Assembly (NCBI GenBank): GCA_049999765.1
Contig: JBNGIQ010009428.1
Span: forward strand, 1 to 35,449
Direction: 5' to 3'
Length of the DNA stretch: 35,449 nucleotides
From: Phaeoceros laevis
Lineage: Eukaryota > Anthocerotophyta > Anthocerotopsida > Notothyladales
Position 1 is the first letter of the stretch. Every line of letters begins with the position of its first letter. Position numbers and translations under genes: made by a program. The notes under the pieces were generated by a model. The model had not been told where the DNA came from. It ran no database searches and saw only the letters and a list, made by a program, of their open reading frames with translations. This document shows, one piece after another, positions 1 through 9,468 of this stretch.

Positions 1-1641
1 TCAGTCCACTAGCTCTGGCCTGTCGACGTCTGCTTCCATGCCTTGAAAATTTCACTTTCCGTGCCTGCATCTCCTTTGCCTCCTCCCACATCGTAGCGCC
101 GGCATAGATGTTGGACATCAAGACATAGGCTGAGGCACCTTGTTCATCGAAACCCATATTGAGAAACGAGATGGCATTTGGCTGTACGCCCTCTTGATGC
201 ATCTCTGTCAACCAAATCAAATTATTCACTCTCCCCTTGGCGGGTATATCCTGCACTGTTTCTTTCAGGCAGTGAATCAAAGGCCTGCTGTGATTCAGCC
301 ATGCTCTCGCATTTTGCAAACATGTCCACCAAGCCACTGCTCACAAACCACATCAGCTTGCAAGCTTTGTTCCTCAATCTGTGGATGGAGCTCCTTTTTG
401 GAAGGCAGAGCTGCTACATGTGCACATGCCTGGAGCAGCATACTTATGTCACAGAATCGTGGAGTGAGGCCCTCTCGTTGCATGCTACTATAAACATCCA
501 GGGCTTCCTGTCCCCTCTCCGGCTGAGTGTAACCCGCGATCGTGCCATTCCATGTCACCACATTTTATGAAGCCTGTCAGACACTCTTCGAGCATCCTCT
601 ATGCTACCACACTTTACGTACATGTTCACCAAGCTGGCGCCTACAACCACGTCATCTTGCAGTTCTTGTTCTTCAATCTTTGAGTGAAGCTGCTTACCCT
701 GATGGATAGCTGCTTCACCTACAGTTACACATGCCTGCAGGAGGGATATGAAGGTAACAGAGTCAGGTGCAGTTATGCCTTCCTCTTGCATATTACTGTA
801 AAGACTGAACGCTTCATCACATAGTCCCTCTTGGGTATAACCTACAATCATGGCATTCCGTGCCACCACATTTTTCTGAGGTAGTTTGTCTAACACTTTG
901 CGAGCACCGTCCAAGCTGCCACACTTTGCATACATGTCAACCAAGCTGCCGCCTACAACTATGTTATCTTGCAACCCCTGCTCTTCGATCTTTGCATGGA
1001 GATGCTTTCCTAGAGGTAGAGCTGATCCAGTGGAACAGGCCTGCAGGAGGCATACAAATGTGCCCGAATTAGGTGCCATGATGTCTTTCTTGTTGCATGG
1101 TAATGTACAGGTTGAGAGCCTTCTGAGCCTTTCCCAGCTGGGCATACCCAGCGATCATGGTAGTCCAGGTCAGTACTCGTTTGTGAGGAAGCCTGTCGAA
1201 CACTCTGCGAGCATCCTTTATACCCCCGCACTTTGCATGCATGTTCACCAAGCTGCCACCTAGACCTACATCATCTTGCAGTCCTCGTTCTTCAATCTGT
1301 GCATTGAGCTGCTTTCCCTGTTGAAGAGCACCTACGCCAACACTTCCGCATGCCTTCGGCAGCCATACAAAGGAGACAGAATCAGGTGGAGTAATGCCTT
1401 CTTGTTGCATAATGTGATGAACGCTTGCTTGCTCTTCCGCCACGGCTCCTCTCGCGGAAGCTGTGTGAAGGCTTTGGTGTGCCAACAAGCGCAGGTAACA
1501 CGTACGCTGTGGAAGTTGTCTGCTTCGCAGGGAGGGCTGCCGGTAGTGCGCTGCGCCGATGGGTGGATCCGGGTGTTCATGCGTGATCCTGGTGGTGGCA
1601 TTTCTTTGGTTTTGCCGCAATCGCCGAGGCGGGGTGATCAA
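1..1641 (-). pseudogene. PPR protein, PLS class with E motif (frameshifted)
   Basis: Read on the minus strand, three overlapping frames carry one continuous PPR array: about 1641-1085, 1145-556 and 561-345, followed by further short frame changes to the window edge. Landmarks are GKQLNAQIEERGLQDDV, SLVNMHAKCGGIKDARRVFD, KRVLTWTTMIAGYAQ, SLVDMYAKCGSLDGARKVLD and, after a frame change near 345, GLVDMFAKCESMAESQQAFD. The last piece (about 150-30) reads GASAYVLMSNIYAGATMWEE, the typical start of an E motif. PPR-E proteins bind organellar RNA, usually for C-to-U editing. The first 90 residues are Arg-rich and nearly acid-free, as a transit peptide would be, but no start is certain. At least four frameshifts and a stop after the QGE block near 225 make a working product unlikely. 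The gene runs past the left edge, so a DYW domain cannot be judged. Confidence 0.9.
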
Positions 1642-1750
1642 GAATGAAGCAGGGCCGGCGCCGGAGGTTCCTCGTTTTCAACCTTTGCTGAACGAACCTG
1701 AGACCTAGCAGAGTACCGTCCTGCTCTATTCTGCAATTGTCCTTGATGGT

Positions 1751-1935
1751 CTACATTGCCTCGACATGGGTCTGCTGGGTTACTACCCCTTCCCACTCTG
1801 GCAAATCCTTCAGCCACCTGTGAAGGGTGCAGCGGTGGACTCCCAGCATCTCCGCTATGTCCTTCAACTCCATGCACGCATTCAGACGCTCCAATACGAA
1901 CTCAAGTCGTGCAGCGGGGTCTTCCTTACCGGGAA
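1751..1935 (-). pseudogene. Helix-turn-helix domain fragment, transposase/integrase-like
   Basis: The last 55-60 codons of a minus-strand frame read RLEFVLERLNACMELKDIAE then MLGVHRCTLHRWLKDL, which fits a helix-turn-helix of the kind found at the N-terminus of transposases and integrase-like proteins (IA..LGVsr.TLhRwL). Upstream, at 1940-2350 in the same frame, the sequence is low-complexity Cys/Trp/Leu-rich reading of a tandem repeat and is unlikely to be protein. The frame ends at 1751 with no catalytic domain following, so this looks like an isolated transposon scrap beside the PPR pseudogene. A host regulator cannot be excluded. Confidence 0.45.
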
Positions 1936-2040
1936 CTCCTGGTGGTCTCGGCCTCCGCATGTTGCTGCAACAGGAGCTGGTCCTTGCCCCCACTCTGCAA
2001 GGCCCCCAAGATTTGCAGCTATGGTCGCCGGCCAGGCCCT

Positions 2041-2190
2041 GTGACAGGCGCAGACTCCAGGCGCAGGCTCCAAGTGCAAGCTCTGGACGCAGGCAGGCGC
2101 AGGCTCCAAGCGCAGGCTCCAGGCGCAGGTCTCCGGCGCAGGTCAGGCAGCCAGGCACAGTCAGCCAGGCGCAGGTCTCACGCGCAGGCG
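2041..2190. repeat. GC-rich minisatellite, CAGGCGCAGGCTCC-type units
   Basis: Degenerate direct repeats of about 12-18 bp built on CAGGCGCAGGCTCC and CAAGCGCAGG run through this stretch. They produce the artificial long open frames seen here on both strands. Confidence 0.8.
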
Positions 2191-2199
2191 CGTTTGTTG

Positions 2200-2262
2200 G
2201 TGCCGGTCGTAGCCTCCGTTGTGCTGGTCGTAGCCTCCGTTGTGCTGGTCGTAGCCTCCACC
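2200..2262. repeat. 21-bp tandem repeat, three copies
   Basis: Copies of GTGCTGGTCGTAGCCTCCGT plus T lie at 2200-2220, 2221-2241 and 2242-2262. The first differs by one base and the last in its final three bases. Confidence 0.95.
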
Positions 2263-2489
2263 ATGCCCCCTCCCTGCCGCACGATGTGCAGCTATGTTCG
2301 CGACAAGACCCGAAGGCCCCCACCCACAGACTGCTTGCTCTCTGCCTCACGATTTCCAGCTACGCTCCATGGTGCTGCACTGTTGCCTCACGGCCGCACA
2401 AATTGCAGCTCAAGCTCCGGCCATTTGGGCTCTGCGTTTCAGGCTCGAGAAGCCTGAAAGGCTGGCACTTGGGCGTGCCCGAGCTCCCT

Positions 2490-2550
2490 GCAATCACCGT
2501 GAGTTAAGGACCCACAGCCGGCAATCACCGTGAGTTAGGACCCACAGCCG
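2490..2550. repeat. 30-bp tandem duplication
   Basis: Two direct copies at 2490-2520 and 2521-2550 begin GCAATCACCGTGAGTTA and differ by one extra A in the first copy. Confidence 0.95.
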
Positions 2551-2595
2551 GTTATGAAACTGGCTGTGGGTGCAAACTATGGACAGCCACAACGT

Positions 2596-3072
2596 GCAAC
2601 ACACCAACTCATATGCAAAAAATGGACGGCATATGCACGATCAGCACGTCACGTCAAGGAGAATTTTATAGTCTCCACAAAAAAATGTTGGCACAAAAGC
2701 ACAAAGATGAGATAGAATAGAGTTCCAAGAGAGGTTTTTGCTCATGTTGTGCAATGAGGATTGACCTCCAAACTTGTTGTCCTTTTTTATTTTACTTTTA
2801 TTTTTCCTTGATTACCCACTATTTGCGTACATGTTTCCCACTAGAAGTACCAAGACAGCTCTGCAAGTGCAACCCTGGAATTTCAGTATAGATACTACAG
2901 GTACAACAAGAGCAGATTTGATTTTCTAGCTCAAAATTTTGGGAAGTGGAATTCTTTGCAAAAAAGATATGTCATAGAAGAAGATGCAATGCGCACTCCC
3001 TAACTCAAAACTTTGCAAGTTGACACGATTTGCATTTTCTAGATTTTGTGCAAGGTAAAGAAGAGGAGTAAA
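2596..3072. repeat. Direct repeat, left copy (about 470 bp)
   Basis: This stretch is collinear with 3770-4236. Shared anchors include CACACCAACTCATATGCAAA, AAAAAAATGTTGGCA, TGGAATTTCAGTA, GTGGAATTCTTTGCAAAAAA and TAGATTTTGTGCAAG. The two copies differ by scattered substitutions and small indels. Open frames are not conserved between copies, so I read it as non-coding. The two could be diverged long terminal repeats of a small element or a plain duplication. Confidence 0.85.
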
Positions 3073-3112
3073 AAAAAATCAGAACCAAGTCATTCCACAA
3101 GGGTATGATACT

Positions 3113-3634
3113 TACTTGCGGCCTACGGCGAAACGTACGTACGTTTCGGTATGTTTCCATGCGTTCAATCTTTTTTAGCCATCCGTTTCCAAGAGGGGGG
3201 TAAACCCTGATTTATAATTTTATATTATGGGTCCGGGTAGTCATGATGTCATCCTGGGGCTTGCAGGCAGCAGCACGGCGGGGCAGCCGTTCCACTAGCA
3301 AGCTGCTGGTAGGCGGCGGCGTGATGCAAGCAGACAACTTGGGGGCGAAGACTCCTAGCTAGCTGCTAGGAGCACCATGTATCCTGGGGCTGGGATCTTG
3401 CAGCAGCCGCAGCCGGCGCTCCATGCAGTTGCCCAAACGGACGAAGGGGAAGCGCCCTAAACTCCACGCGCGGAAGCGTGCCTCACGGCACATCTCTTTT
3501 GGCCCAAAACGTTTCGGCACCAACTTAACTTTTTTTTATACTCCAACAACTTTTAAGTAATGTTATCCCATCCTGTGCGTTTCGGACCCGTTTCAAACGC
3601 ACCGTACGTTCGAAACGCGCTTCCCGCAATTAAG
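3113..3634. mobile_element. Possible non-autonomous element with imperfect inverted ends
   Basis: The left end (3113-3157: TTGCGG, GCG, AAACGTACGTACGTTT) and the reverse complement of the right end (3579-3634: TTGCGG, GCGCGTTTCG, AACGTACGGTGCGTTT) share the same order of CG-rich blocks, giving loose inverted repeats of about 50 bp. The interior has no recognisable coding sequence. It sits exactly between the two 470-bp direct repeats. The inverted ends are imperfect and I could not define a target-site duplication. Confidence 0.35.
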
Positions 3635-3769
3635 GTACGATAGAACACACTTCATTTCTTAGACATCATATTTTAAAAGACACTACAAAAAGGACTTGCC
3701 ATGCTTTGGCTCGCAGATAAAGAAATGCAAGACCGTTAGTGGATTGCAAACTTTTTGACACACTCTGAT

Positions 3770-4236
3770 TACAGCACACCAACTCATATGCAAAAATGGA
3801 CAGCATATTCACTATCAACACATCGAGGAAAATTTTATAGGCCCGACAAAAAAATGTTGGCATACAAGCACAAGGATGAGATAGGAATAGAGTTCCACCA
3901 TAGGTTGAATTAGAAGTCTTTGGCCACAATAAGCAATTACATCCAAACTTGTTATGATGTTTTTTTTTTTCCTTCACACCCCATTACTTGCTTATATGTT
4001 TCCCAGTGGAAGTACCAAGAAAGCTCTTCAATTGCACCCTTGGAATTTCAGTACAGATACTACAAGTACAACAACAGATTTGATTCTCTAGCTCAAGATT
4101 TTTGGCAGTGGAATTCTTTGCAAAAAAAAAATGTCATAGAAGAAGATGCAATGCACACTTTCTAAATGAAAACCATGCAAGTTGACAAGATTTGCATTTT
4201 TCTAGATTTTGTGCAAGATAAAGAAGAGGAGTATCT
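3770..4236. repeat. Direct repeat, right copy (about 470 bp)
   Basis: Collinear partner of 2596-3072. An 81-codon open frame at 3920-4165 exists only in this copy; the left copy is interrupted, which argues against coding. Confidence 0.85.
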
Positions 4237-4660
4237 TGGTTGTAGTGCATCTTCACTCGTTTTGTCTTGGTGCATGTACTAATGAGCAGCCGATTCAGAC
4301 TTGGTATGAGAGGCTGCCAAAGATGACCAAGACCGCTCACATCCAGCTACATGTGGAACATATGACAAGACCGCCAATGCAAGTTCTGATATAGACATTC
4401 AGACATGTTCTATGCATTAAGATCAAACATATCTACAGTCTACCGAGATATATTACAGATTAATCTATATTTAAAATCATTTTTTTAGTAAATATAATAT
4501 GTTTAAAACATGGTATTTACCCAATCAGTTTAAAACAGGGTATTTACACCAATTGGTAATTACCTGGTGGTTACTTTGATTTTCGAGGGACCTGGCAAAA
4601 ACTGTTTTAAGCTAGTATTTACCAATTGGTAATTACCAGTTAGTTTCTATCGGGACATCC
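4237..4660. repeat. AT-rich gene-free stretch with repeated palindromic motif
   Basis: No gene is visible. The motif ACCAATTGGTAATTACC occurs at 4548-4564 and 4621-4637, each next to a GTTTTAA/TATTTAC block. A related TTTAAAC plus TTTTTACC pattern recurs at 7340-7560. Confidence 0.6.
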
Positions 4661-5283
4661 TTACTTAAACTGGCCCAGTTGAGTTGGTGCCGGATCTCGT
4701 GAGGTTCGCAAAAAAATAATCAAACTTTTCCAGTTTGTTCCGAACTACGCTTGCCGCCAACTGCCCGCCAACGAAATCCACGGAATGGTAGTCCCAGATT
4801 GGCCACCAGTTCGCGTTTAGATTTCGGTTCACCAGTTGAGGCGCATGTGGCGCCTGCCTCCCCCTTAGAATTGTGAGGGGCGGGCTGGGAGGGAATGCCA
4901 TCCATCCCCGATTTCCAGCAGGGAGAGGCGAGACAAGCTGGGAGGGAGGCGCCATCCTTCCCCAATTCCCAGCAGGGCCGTGTTGGTGGTTGGGTTTTCG
5001 GCGGAACCTGTGGTTGGAAGGTGGGACGCACTCCGCTCCGGGAAGTTGCAACAAGTGACATTTTCGCTCCCTTTCACAATGCAACCTACCGGTTATCTTT
5101 TCAGTAGTTCGGGTAGTGCGATTTGGGCACGGATTGCAAGAAAACCAAGGACCCTCACGGACAAAGCTTTGGATACAATTTCGCGCTAAGCTTTCATTCG
5201 CAAAAGGTTGATGTATTTGCAAAATCTGGCACCAATCTGCAAAGTTCAATCTGTATTCGCAAAATCTGTATTGGCAAAATCGC
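4661..5283. other. Gene-free stretch with an imperfect 50-bp duplication
   Basis: No conserved protein motif is visible in any frame. Two related units starting GGGAGGGA and ending in a CCAGCAGGG motif lie at about 4889-4926 and 4940-4976, which explains the repeated Pro/Gly-rich reading of the long minus-strand frame here. Confidence 0.5.
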
Positions 5284-5349
5284 GACGCCTAGTTGACGGG
5301 CTGACGCCTACTTGACGGACCGACGCCTACTTGACGGACTGACACCTAC
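5284..5349. repeat. 19-bp tandem repeat, 3.5 copies
   Basis: Units of GACGCCTACTTGACGGACT start at 5284, 5303, 5322 and 5341; the last is partial. Confidence 0.95.
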
Positions 5350-5407
5350 CTACCTGCCATTCTCCCCCATCTAGTAAAATTTGAGCCCGATTTGCACAAA
5401 CCACCAT

Positions 5408-5502
5408 GCATCCCGTAAATTCCGGCATTGGAGGTGCTTTGGTATTTTAAGATTGCATCCAGTAAATTCCGACATTGGAGGTGCTTTGGTATTTTAAGAT
5501 TT
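5408..5502. repeat. 47-bp tandem duplication
   Basis: Copies at 5408-5454 and 5455-5502 share GGAGGTGCTTTGGTATTTTA and differ by about two bases, so the duplication is recent. Confidence 0.95.
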
Positions 5503-5586
5503 CACATCCACCACGTCAGCACCATGTAGGAGCCATGTCACTGCCACAAAGGTCGAAAGCCAAGCGAAATCGCACGGCTGTCCGTG

Positions 5587-5752
5587 GCGGTTTTAGATAG
5601 ATTTCACGAAATATACTAATTTCGCGGCCAAAAGCGCTGCAAAATCCTTTGATTTGGACCTGTCCGTCCCAAATAAAATGGAAACAGCGCAAAATTTACG
5701 AACAGCGCAAAATTTACGAACGGACGATCTCGTGAAATCCACGCGAACCGCC
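5587..5752. mobile_element. MITE-like inverted-repeat element (166 bp)
   Basis: The left end GGCGGTT, 8 nt, ATTTCACGA (5587 on) matches the reverse complement of the right end GGCGGTT, 7 nt, ATTTCACGA (5752 back). The element also contains an exact 18-bp tandem duplication at 5683-5700 and 5701-5718. No target-site duplication is clear, so the assignment is tentative. Confidence 0.35.
5683..5718. repeat. 18-bp perfect tandem duplication
   Basis: AACAGCGCAAAATTTACG occurs twice in direct succession. Confidence 0.95.
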
Positions 5753-5762
5753 GACTCCAAGC

Positions 5763-5966
5763 CTAGGCCGCCTTCCCTGGATCGTTGTCACTCTTGAGGA
5801 CGGGATGGAACTTCTCCATGAGGGCCAACCTGGCTGGGTTGTGATCTTCTCCCACAGCTAGCCAAAGGATGACTCGCATCTGTTTCTCTTCTTTCAGCCA
5901 GCGGGCATTCGCCAGCTTCACCTCCACTCGGTTTGGCCTGGGCCACGGTGCTTCTTCAAATACTAT
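5763..5966 (-). CDS. Exon-like ORF, unknown protein C-terminus (67 aa)
   Basis: The minus strand from 5966 to the TAG at 5765-5763 reads like coding sequence: balanced composition, APWPRPNRVEVKLANARWLK near the start and ALMEKFHPVLKSDNDPGKAA at the end. In frame just upstream is a TAG inside the string TATGGTATAG, so an AG acceptor at 5968-5967 would make this a last exon. I do not recognise the family. The BAH-domain relic lies upstream on the same strand, about 200 bp away, but this sequence is not what normally follows a BAH core, so a link is only possible. It may be a fragment of a lost gene. Confidence 0.4.
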   Translation of the reverse strand: MVFEEAPWPRPNRVEVKLANARWLKEEKQMRVILWLAVGEDHNPARLALMEKFHPVLKSDNDPGKAA

Positions 5967-6094
5967 CTATACCATAACTGAACAATTGAATGAGTTAATA
6001 GCAGTTAATAACAGTTAATCATAGAGCGGTATTACCACATAGTCAGTTAATAACACCCCCATGGATCCACGCACTTGTGCATCACATACTAGAG

Positions 6095-6198
6095 CTGCCA
6101 GAACCTCACGAGTCCTCATGGTAGCTGTAGTAAAGCTCTCGNNNNNNNNNNCTGCCAGAACCTCACGAGTCCTCATGGTAGCTGTAGTAAAGCTCTCG
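6095..6198. other. 10-N gap with identical 47-bp flanks (likely assembly artefact)
   Basis: The 47 bases at 6095-6141 are repeated exactly at 6152-6198, separated by ten N. Two contig ends that overlap but were not merged give this pattern. The true sequence probably has one copy and no gap. Confidence 0.85.
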
Positions 6199-6510
6199 AG
6201 CATCGACGTCAGCGGCAGAAAAAGCTCCTCCGAACGAATTTTTGGCCTCCTCAGGTCGGTACAGCCATTGGAACAAGACATGTACAGATTCATCTTGCTT
6301 CTCCTTGATCCTCGAGGAGTCGCCGGCATGTCCACCCTCTGCTTCTACTACTCTTGATAATTGCAATGTAAGGCCTCGTGCATTCGTCGTCTTGATGCGA
6401 ATTCACCAGCACGCTACTCTCCAGTTTGTATTTCTTCCCGGCCAACTGGTTCAAAGGCGCTGTAACACTTCACCAGCTCCCGGCCGCTGCCTTCCTTCCC
6501 AACCTCCTCC
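6170..6510 (-). pseudogene. BAH (bromo-adjacent homology) domain relic
   Basis: Minus-strand pieces in three frames line up with a BAH domain: ELVKCYSAFEPVG (about 6490-6440), VLVNSHQDDECTRPYIAIIK (about 6425-6365), then VHVLFQWLYRPEEA and ARELYYSYHED (about 6290-6170). The patterns PYIA.I and W.YRPEE..g...........EL.yS.HeD are diagnostic for BAH proteins, which are chromatin readers in plants. The frame changes between the first and second and between the second and third pieces, and a TGA follows HEDS. Intron boundaries do not explain the changes well, so I call it a decayed copy. The 47-bp gap duplication falls at its 3' end. Confidence 0.7.
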
Positions 6511-7048
6511 CCAACTGGCTTCGCTTTGTGTTCGCCAGCCCCAATCGCCCACCCCTGCCGCTTTAATTGATTTTTTCCTCGGAGTCCAGCTATCGGGCTC
6601 TCAATAATTCCTGTGAAATTCCTCAGGCCGCAGTGATTCCTCCCATCAGACAAAACAAACCAATTCAAACAAAACAAAGCGGGAATTGGCCTCTCTCCCG
6701 CCAATTGCAAGAGAAGTCCTGAATTGCGTTACACATTTGAACTGTCAATTGCAGTTGTGAAAGAAAAAATTCTCTCAGGGACCAGAAGGAAACACAAAAC
6801 CAGGCAGATAGTGCAATGTCGGAATTCGGCAACGGAAGCATTATCAGCTGCAAAAGCGAATGGCGGATGCTCCCGAATTGTCGCAAGAATGGATTTACTG
6901 CTGACGGGGCCGTACTGAGCTGCTATTGGCCACCGGCGGTAACCTAAAGTGACATTTACGACCCCTGAGAAGTAGTCGTTTGTGCGTGGAACCTTCCGTT
7001 TGCGGCCTCAGGGTCACCAGCTGGTGAATGACGTGAGGGAGCAGCAAC
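6511..7048. other. Gene-free stretch
   Basis: Open frames on both strands here are short and carry no recognisable motif. Nothing repeated stands out. Confidence 0.4.
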
Positions 7049-7243
7049 ATGCAGGTTCAGTCTTTTGACAAGATGCCTTCAAAGGATTTAGTCTCTTGGA
7101 ATTCATTGATCAAAGGTCTCACTCATTTAGAGTAGAGTGTCGAAGCCCTCGAGTTGTTTCACAAGATGCGGCAGCAAGGTTTGCAACCAGATGCAGTTAC
7201 CTTCATCGCCGTTCTAAAGGCATGTGCTTGCATACAAAGTTAA
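7049..7243 (+). pseudogene. PPR fragment (about 1.5 motifs) with in-frame stop
   Basis: The frame reads SFDKMPSKDLVSWNSLIKGL, then after a TAG at 7133-7135 SVEALELFHKMRQQGLQPDA and VTFIAVLKACACIQS, ending in TAA at 7241-7243. This is a clean S/L-type PPR pair. One stop and the abrupt ends mark a scrap of a larger gene. Confidence 0.9.
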
Positions 7244-7679
7244 CAGCACCCCCGTGGATACAAAGTTAATAGAGGCATTTATCAAAAAGCAGATAGATTA
7301 CCTCTCTGGAGTCTCTGAAAATTAGTTTTTTGTAGACACTCTTGATTTTTGGTTTTTACCAATCACATTTGTTTTAAACAGGTCTATAAGTTTTTACCAA
7401 TAATACTTGTTTTAAACTCGTATTATTTTTTTTAACTGTGGTTTTGGTTTTTAGTACTTTTTACCTACCATATTTATTTTAAACTCCTCAAAATTGGTAG
7501 AAACTATTTTTAACTGTTACAAATATGGTAAGAAATGTTTTAAACTGGAAGGAATTCCTCACAAGTTTGTACCACCCATCCCTACTTCCGCCAATTGACA
7601 CTCCCGCAATCTCGTGACGCTATTCAGAAGTTTGGGAAGGTTTTTTTTGGTGTGCGGATGCCATGGCTCCCCTACTAGT
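7244..7679. other. AT-rich gene-free stretch
   Basis: Runs of TTTTTACC and TTTAAAC at 7340-7560 resemble those at 4500-4650, and both stretches end in a CATCC-TTACT or CATCCCTACT sequence. The start, GTTAACAGCACCCCCGTGGAT, resembles 6046-6066 (GTTAATAACACCCCCATGGA). No coding motif is visible. Confidence 0.4.
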
Positions 7680-8603
7680 TGCATTCATTCGTGCCCTGGA
7701 CTCTGCAAACAGTCGCTACTGTAGAGCCAAGGCCTCCTCCTCTTTCATACCGCCATCCTTGGCCTTCTTTTTCTTCGCGCCATTTTTTGGAGAAACTTGT
7801 AATCGGCAGGGAAACTCAAGAAGTAAATTTATGGTGACCCTGAACGAATTCTGATCTAGACTCTGTTGGTAACCTAAGTATGCTGCAGATGCCTTTCGGC
7901 AGGAACACTCACGCTTACCAAGGTCTCCATTATGTGCTGCTGATGTGCCGCTTGCACTTCATGAATGTACTCGCCAAATTCGAGTTTCTGCCAATGGCAT
8001 GCAAAGGGTTCACAACTGACTTCAGCACACTGCAAAAAGAAGCATACCGCACACATATATCGTCTACTTTTCTCCCAGTGCCTACCTCCAGGGCCTTAAC
8101 AATATGCTGCGGCGTTATAGTGTGCTTGTTCTCGCTGTTGCAAATGTCGTTGGACTCCGAAGAAATCAAATTCATGAATTTTGTTGCCACATTGCATACA
8201 CAAGTTAACGAAGAAAAACAGGTCTTCCACTAGTTCTCCCCTCTAAACAGAGCAATATTCCCTGGGCTTGCTTTCTTTAGCGGGCTCAATCCATCTAGAC
8301 ACTAGTAGAAGCAAAATTTTGAAACCAGTATAGGATGTACCAGCACAGCACAGCACTTAAAGAGTAGGTCTTGAGTGTCCTTGGCCACTCGCACATTAGA
8401 TGGCAACATCTCCTTGATAATTTTTGTAATTGTAGCTGTAAACAGTGGACCCACAGATCTTGGTTAACCGAAGAGCAATTCCAGAAAATCCAAGTTTACC
8501 CCTCCGATCAGCGCTGGCGTTGATCAATACAAACAGGACTTCACGAACCTTTTGGAAGGGTAACGTCTTCCTTCAGTCTGCTGGAGGACATATTCTTCAC
8601 CAT
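7680..8603 (-). pseudogene. NC2B: NC2-beta (Dr1) copy with introns, premature stop
   Basis: NC2-beta pairs with NC2-alpha through a histone fold and represses TBP at promoters. Five minus-strand blocks match the family in order: exon 1 8603-8549 (LKEDVTLPK), exon 2 from 8435 (ATITKIIKEMLPSNVRVAKD), exon 3 about 8180-8086 (FMNLISSESNDICNSENK, then TPQHIVKALE), exon 4 7987-7919 (LEFGEYIHEVQAAHQQHIME) and exon 5 from about 7814 (GGMKEEEALALQ, then RLFAESRARMNA). Intron 1 (8548-8436), intron 3 (8085-7988) and the intron after exon 4 (donor GTAAGC) have GT-AG ends in the correct phase. Two defects: no AG acceptor where exon 3 should begin, and TAG at 7718-7716 where the family has a second Gln (QQ). 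Only the C-terminal tail would be lost by the stop. Probably a decaying segmental copy; start ATG 8603 or 8591. Confidence 0.85.
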
Positions 8604-8700
8604 GATGGCGCCTCCGGACGACAAGTACATAAGTGATCGTCGCAAGTTGCAATCAAGCTCATGCACTGGAGCTTTGATGCACGATTAGCTAGAGCGTGAA

Positions 8701-8753
8701 ATATAAAGAGCGCGATACCCTTCATTCGGTAGAATATATCGCGCTCTTTATAT
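8701..8753. repeat. 17-bp perfect inverted repeat (hairpin)
   Basis: ATATAAAGAGCGCGATA at 8701-8717 is perfectly complementary to 8737-8753, with a 19-nt loop. It could be a small inverted-repeat element relic. Confidence 0.9.
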
Positions 8754-8776
8754 CTCCTAATCGCTCCTCCTCCCTC

Positions 8777-9018
8777 GAGGACTTTGATTTTTCCTCTTCC
8801 CTAGGCCTCGGAGGACTTCGATTTTTCACACATCTCCTCCAGGCTTGGCGTCTGTACAAAATTAAAGCACATATCTCTATATGCATCTCTCGAGCACATC
8901 AAGGCGGTTCCAGCTGGGAGAATACGTAGTGTCAACTGGTACAAAAGCACATATAGATCTCTATATGCATCTCTCGGGCACATTAAAGAGGTGCCAGGAA
9001 GAATGCGTACTAGTCTAA
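8777..9018. repeat. Two local direct duplications
   Basis: A short duplication, CTCGAGGACTTTGATTTTTC (8777 on) and CTCGGAGGACTTCGATTTTT (8808 on), is followed by an approximately 80-bp imperfect tandem pair, 8856-8938 and 8939-9018, both containing TCTCTATATGCATCTCTCG. Confidence 0.8.
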
Positions 9019-9468
9019 AGATCTATTCAGTAGTGTTCATGCATAGCAGACTAGTAATGGGCATTATCTGCTTGCTAGCTAGCACTTAGAACTGCTGTTT
9101 CTGCTAATGGGATAGTACATGTGCAGATTTGAAAGTGCACTGTCTGAGGCTGAAGGATTCCACACCAATTGCAACCTGCCAAATTGCAATATTCCACAGT
9201 GAGGCATGGATTGTATCTATATTCGTCTATGATTTCCAGGAGCTTATAATTAACAGTACACAAGAAGCTGGAAATTTCCAGGATAACTATAATTTAAAAA
9301 GCTATCCTAAGTTGCTCGTTGGTTTATGCAGGTCTCTCAATTCACATCCGGATCCATTAAGCTTGCTCAAAGTGTGGACTTGAATATTAATATGTCCATT
9401 CTGTAACCCATAACTGCAACTCTGAACTCGTGTAGCAATCCAAGGGTTCGTGCACATGTACAGCAGGT
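9019..9468. other. Gene-free stretch
   Basis: No coding motif, hairpin or repeat was found. The 84-codon open frame at 9129-9383 has no recognisable features. Confidence 0.4.

Noticed and set aside
1756-2507. Long plus-strand frames rich in Arg, Ala and Gln
   Set aside because: They are readings of the CAGGCGCAGG minisatellite and stay open in several frames, as low-complexity DNA does.
4665-5249. 194-codon minus-strand frame
   Set aside because: No motif, and its Pro/Gly-rich repetition is explained by an imperfect 50-bp DNA duplication.
9129-9383. 84-codon plus-strand frame
   Set aside because: No recognisable features and no conservation with any other part of the window.
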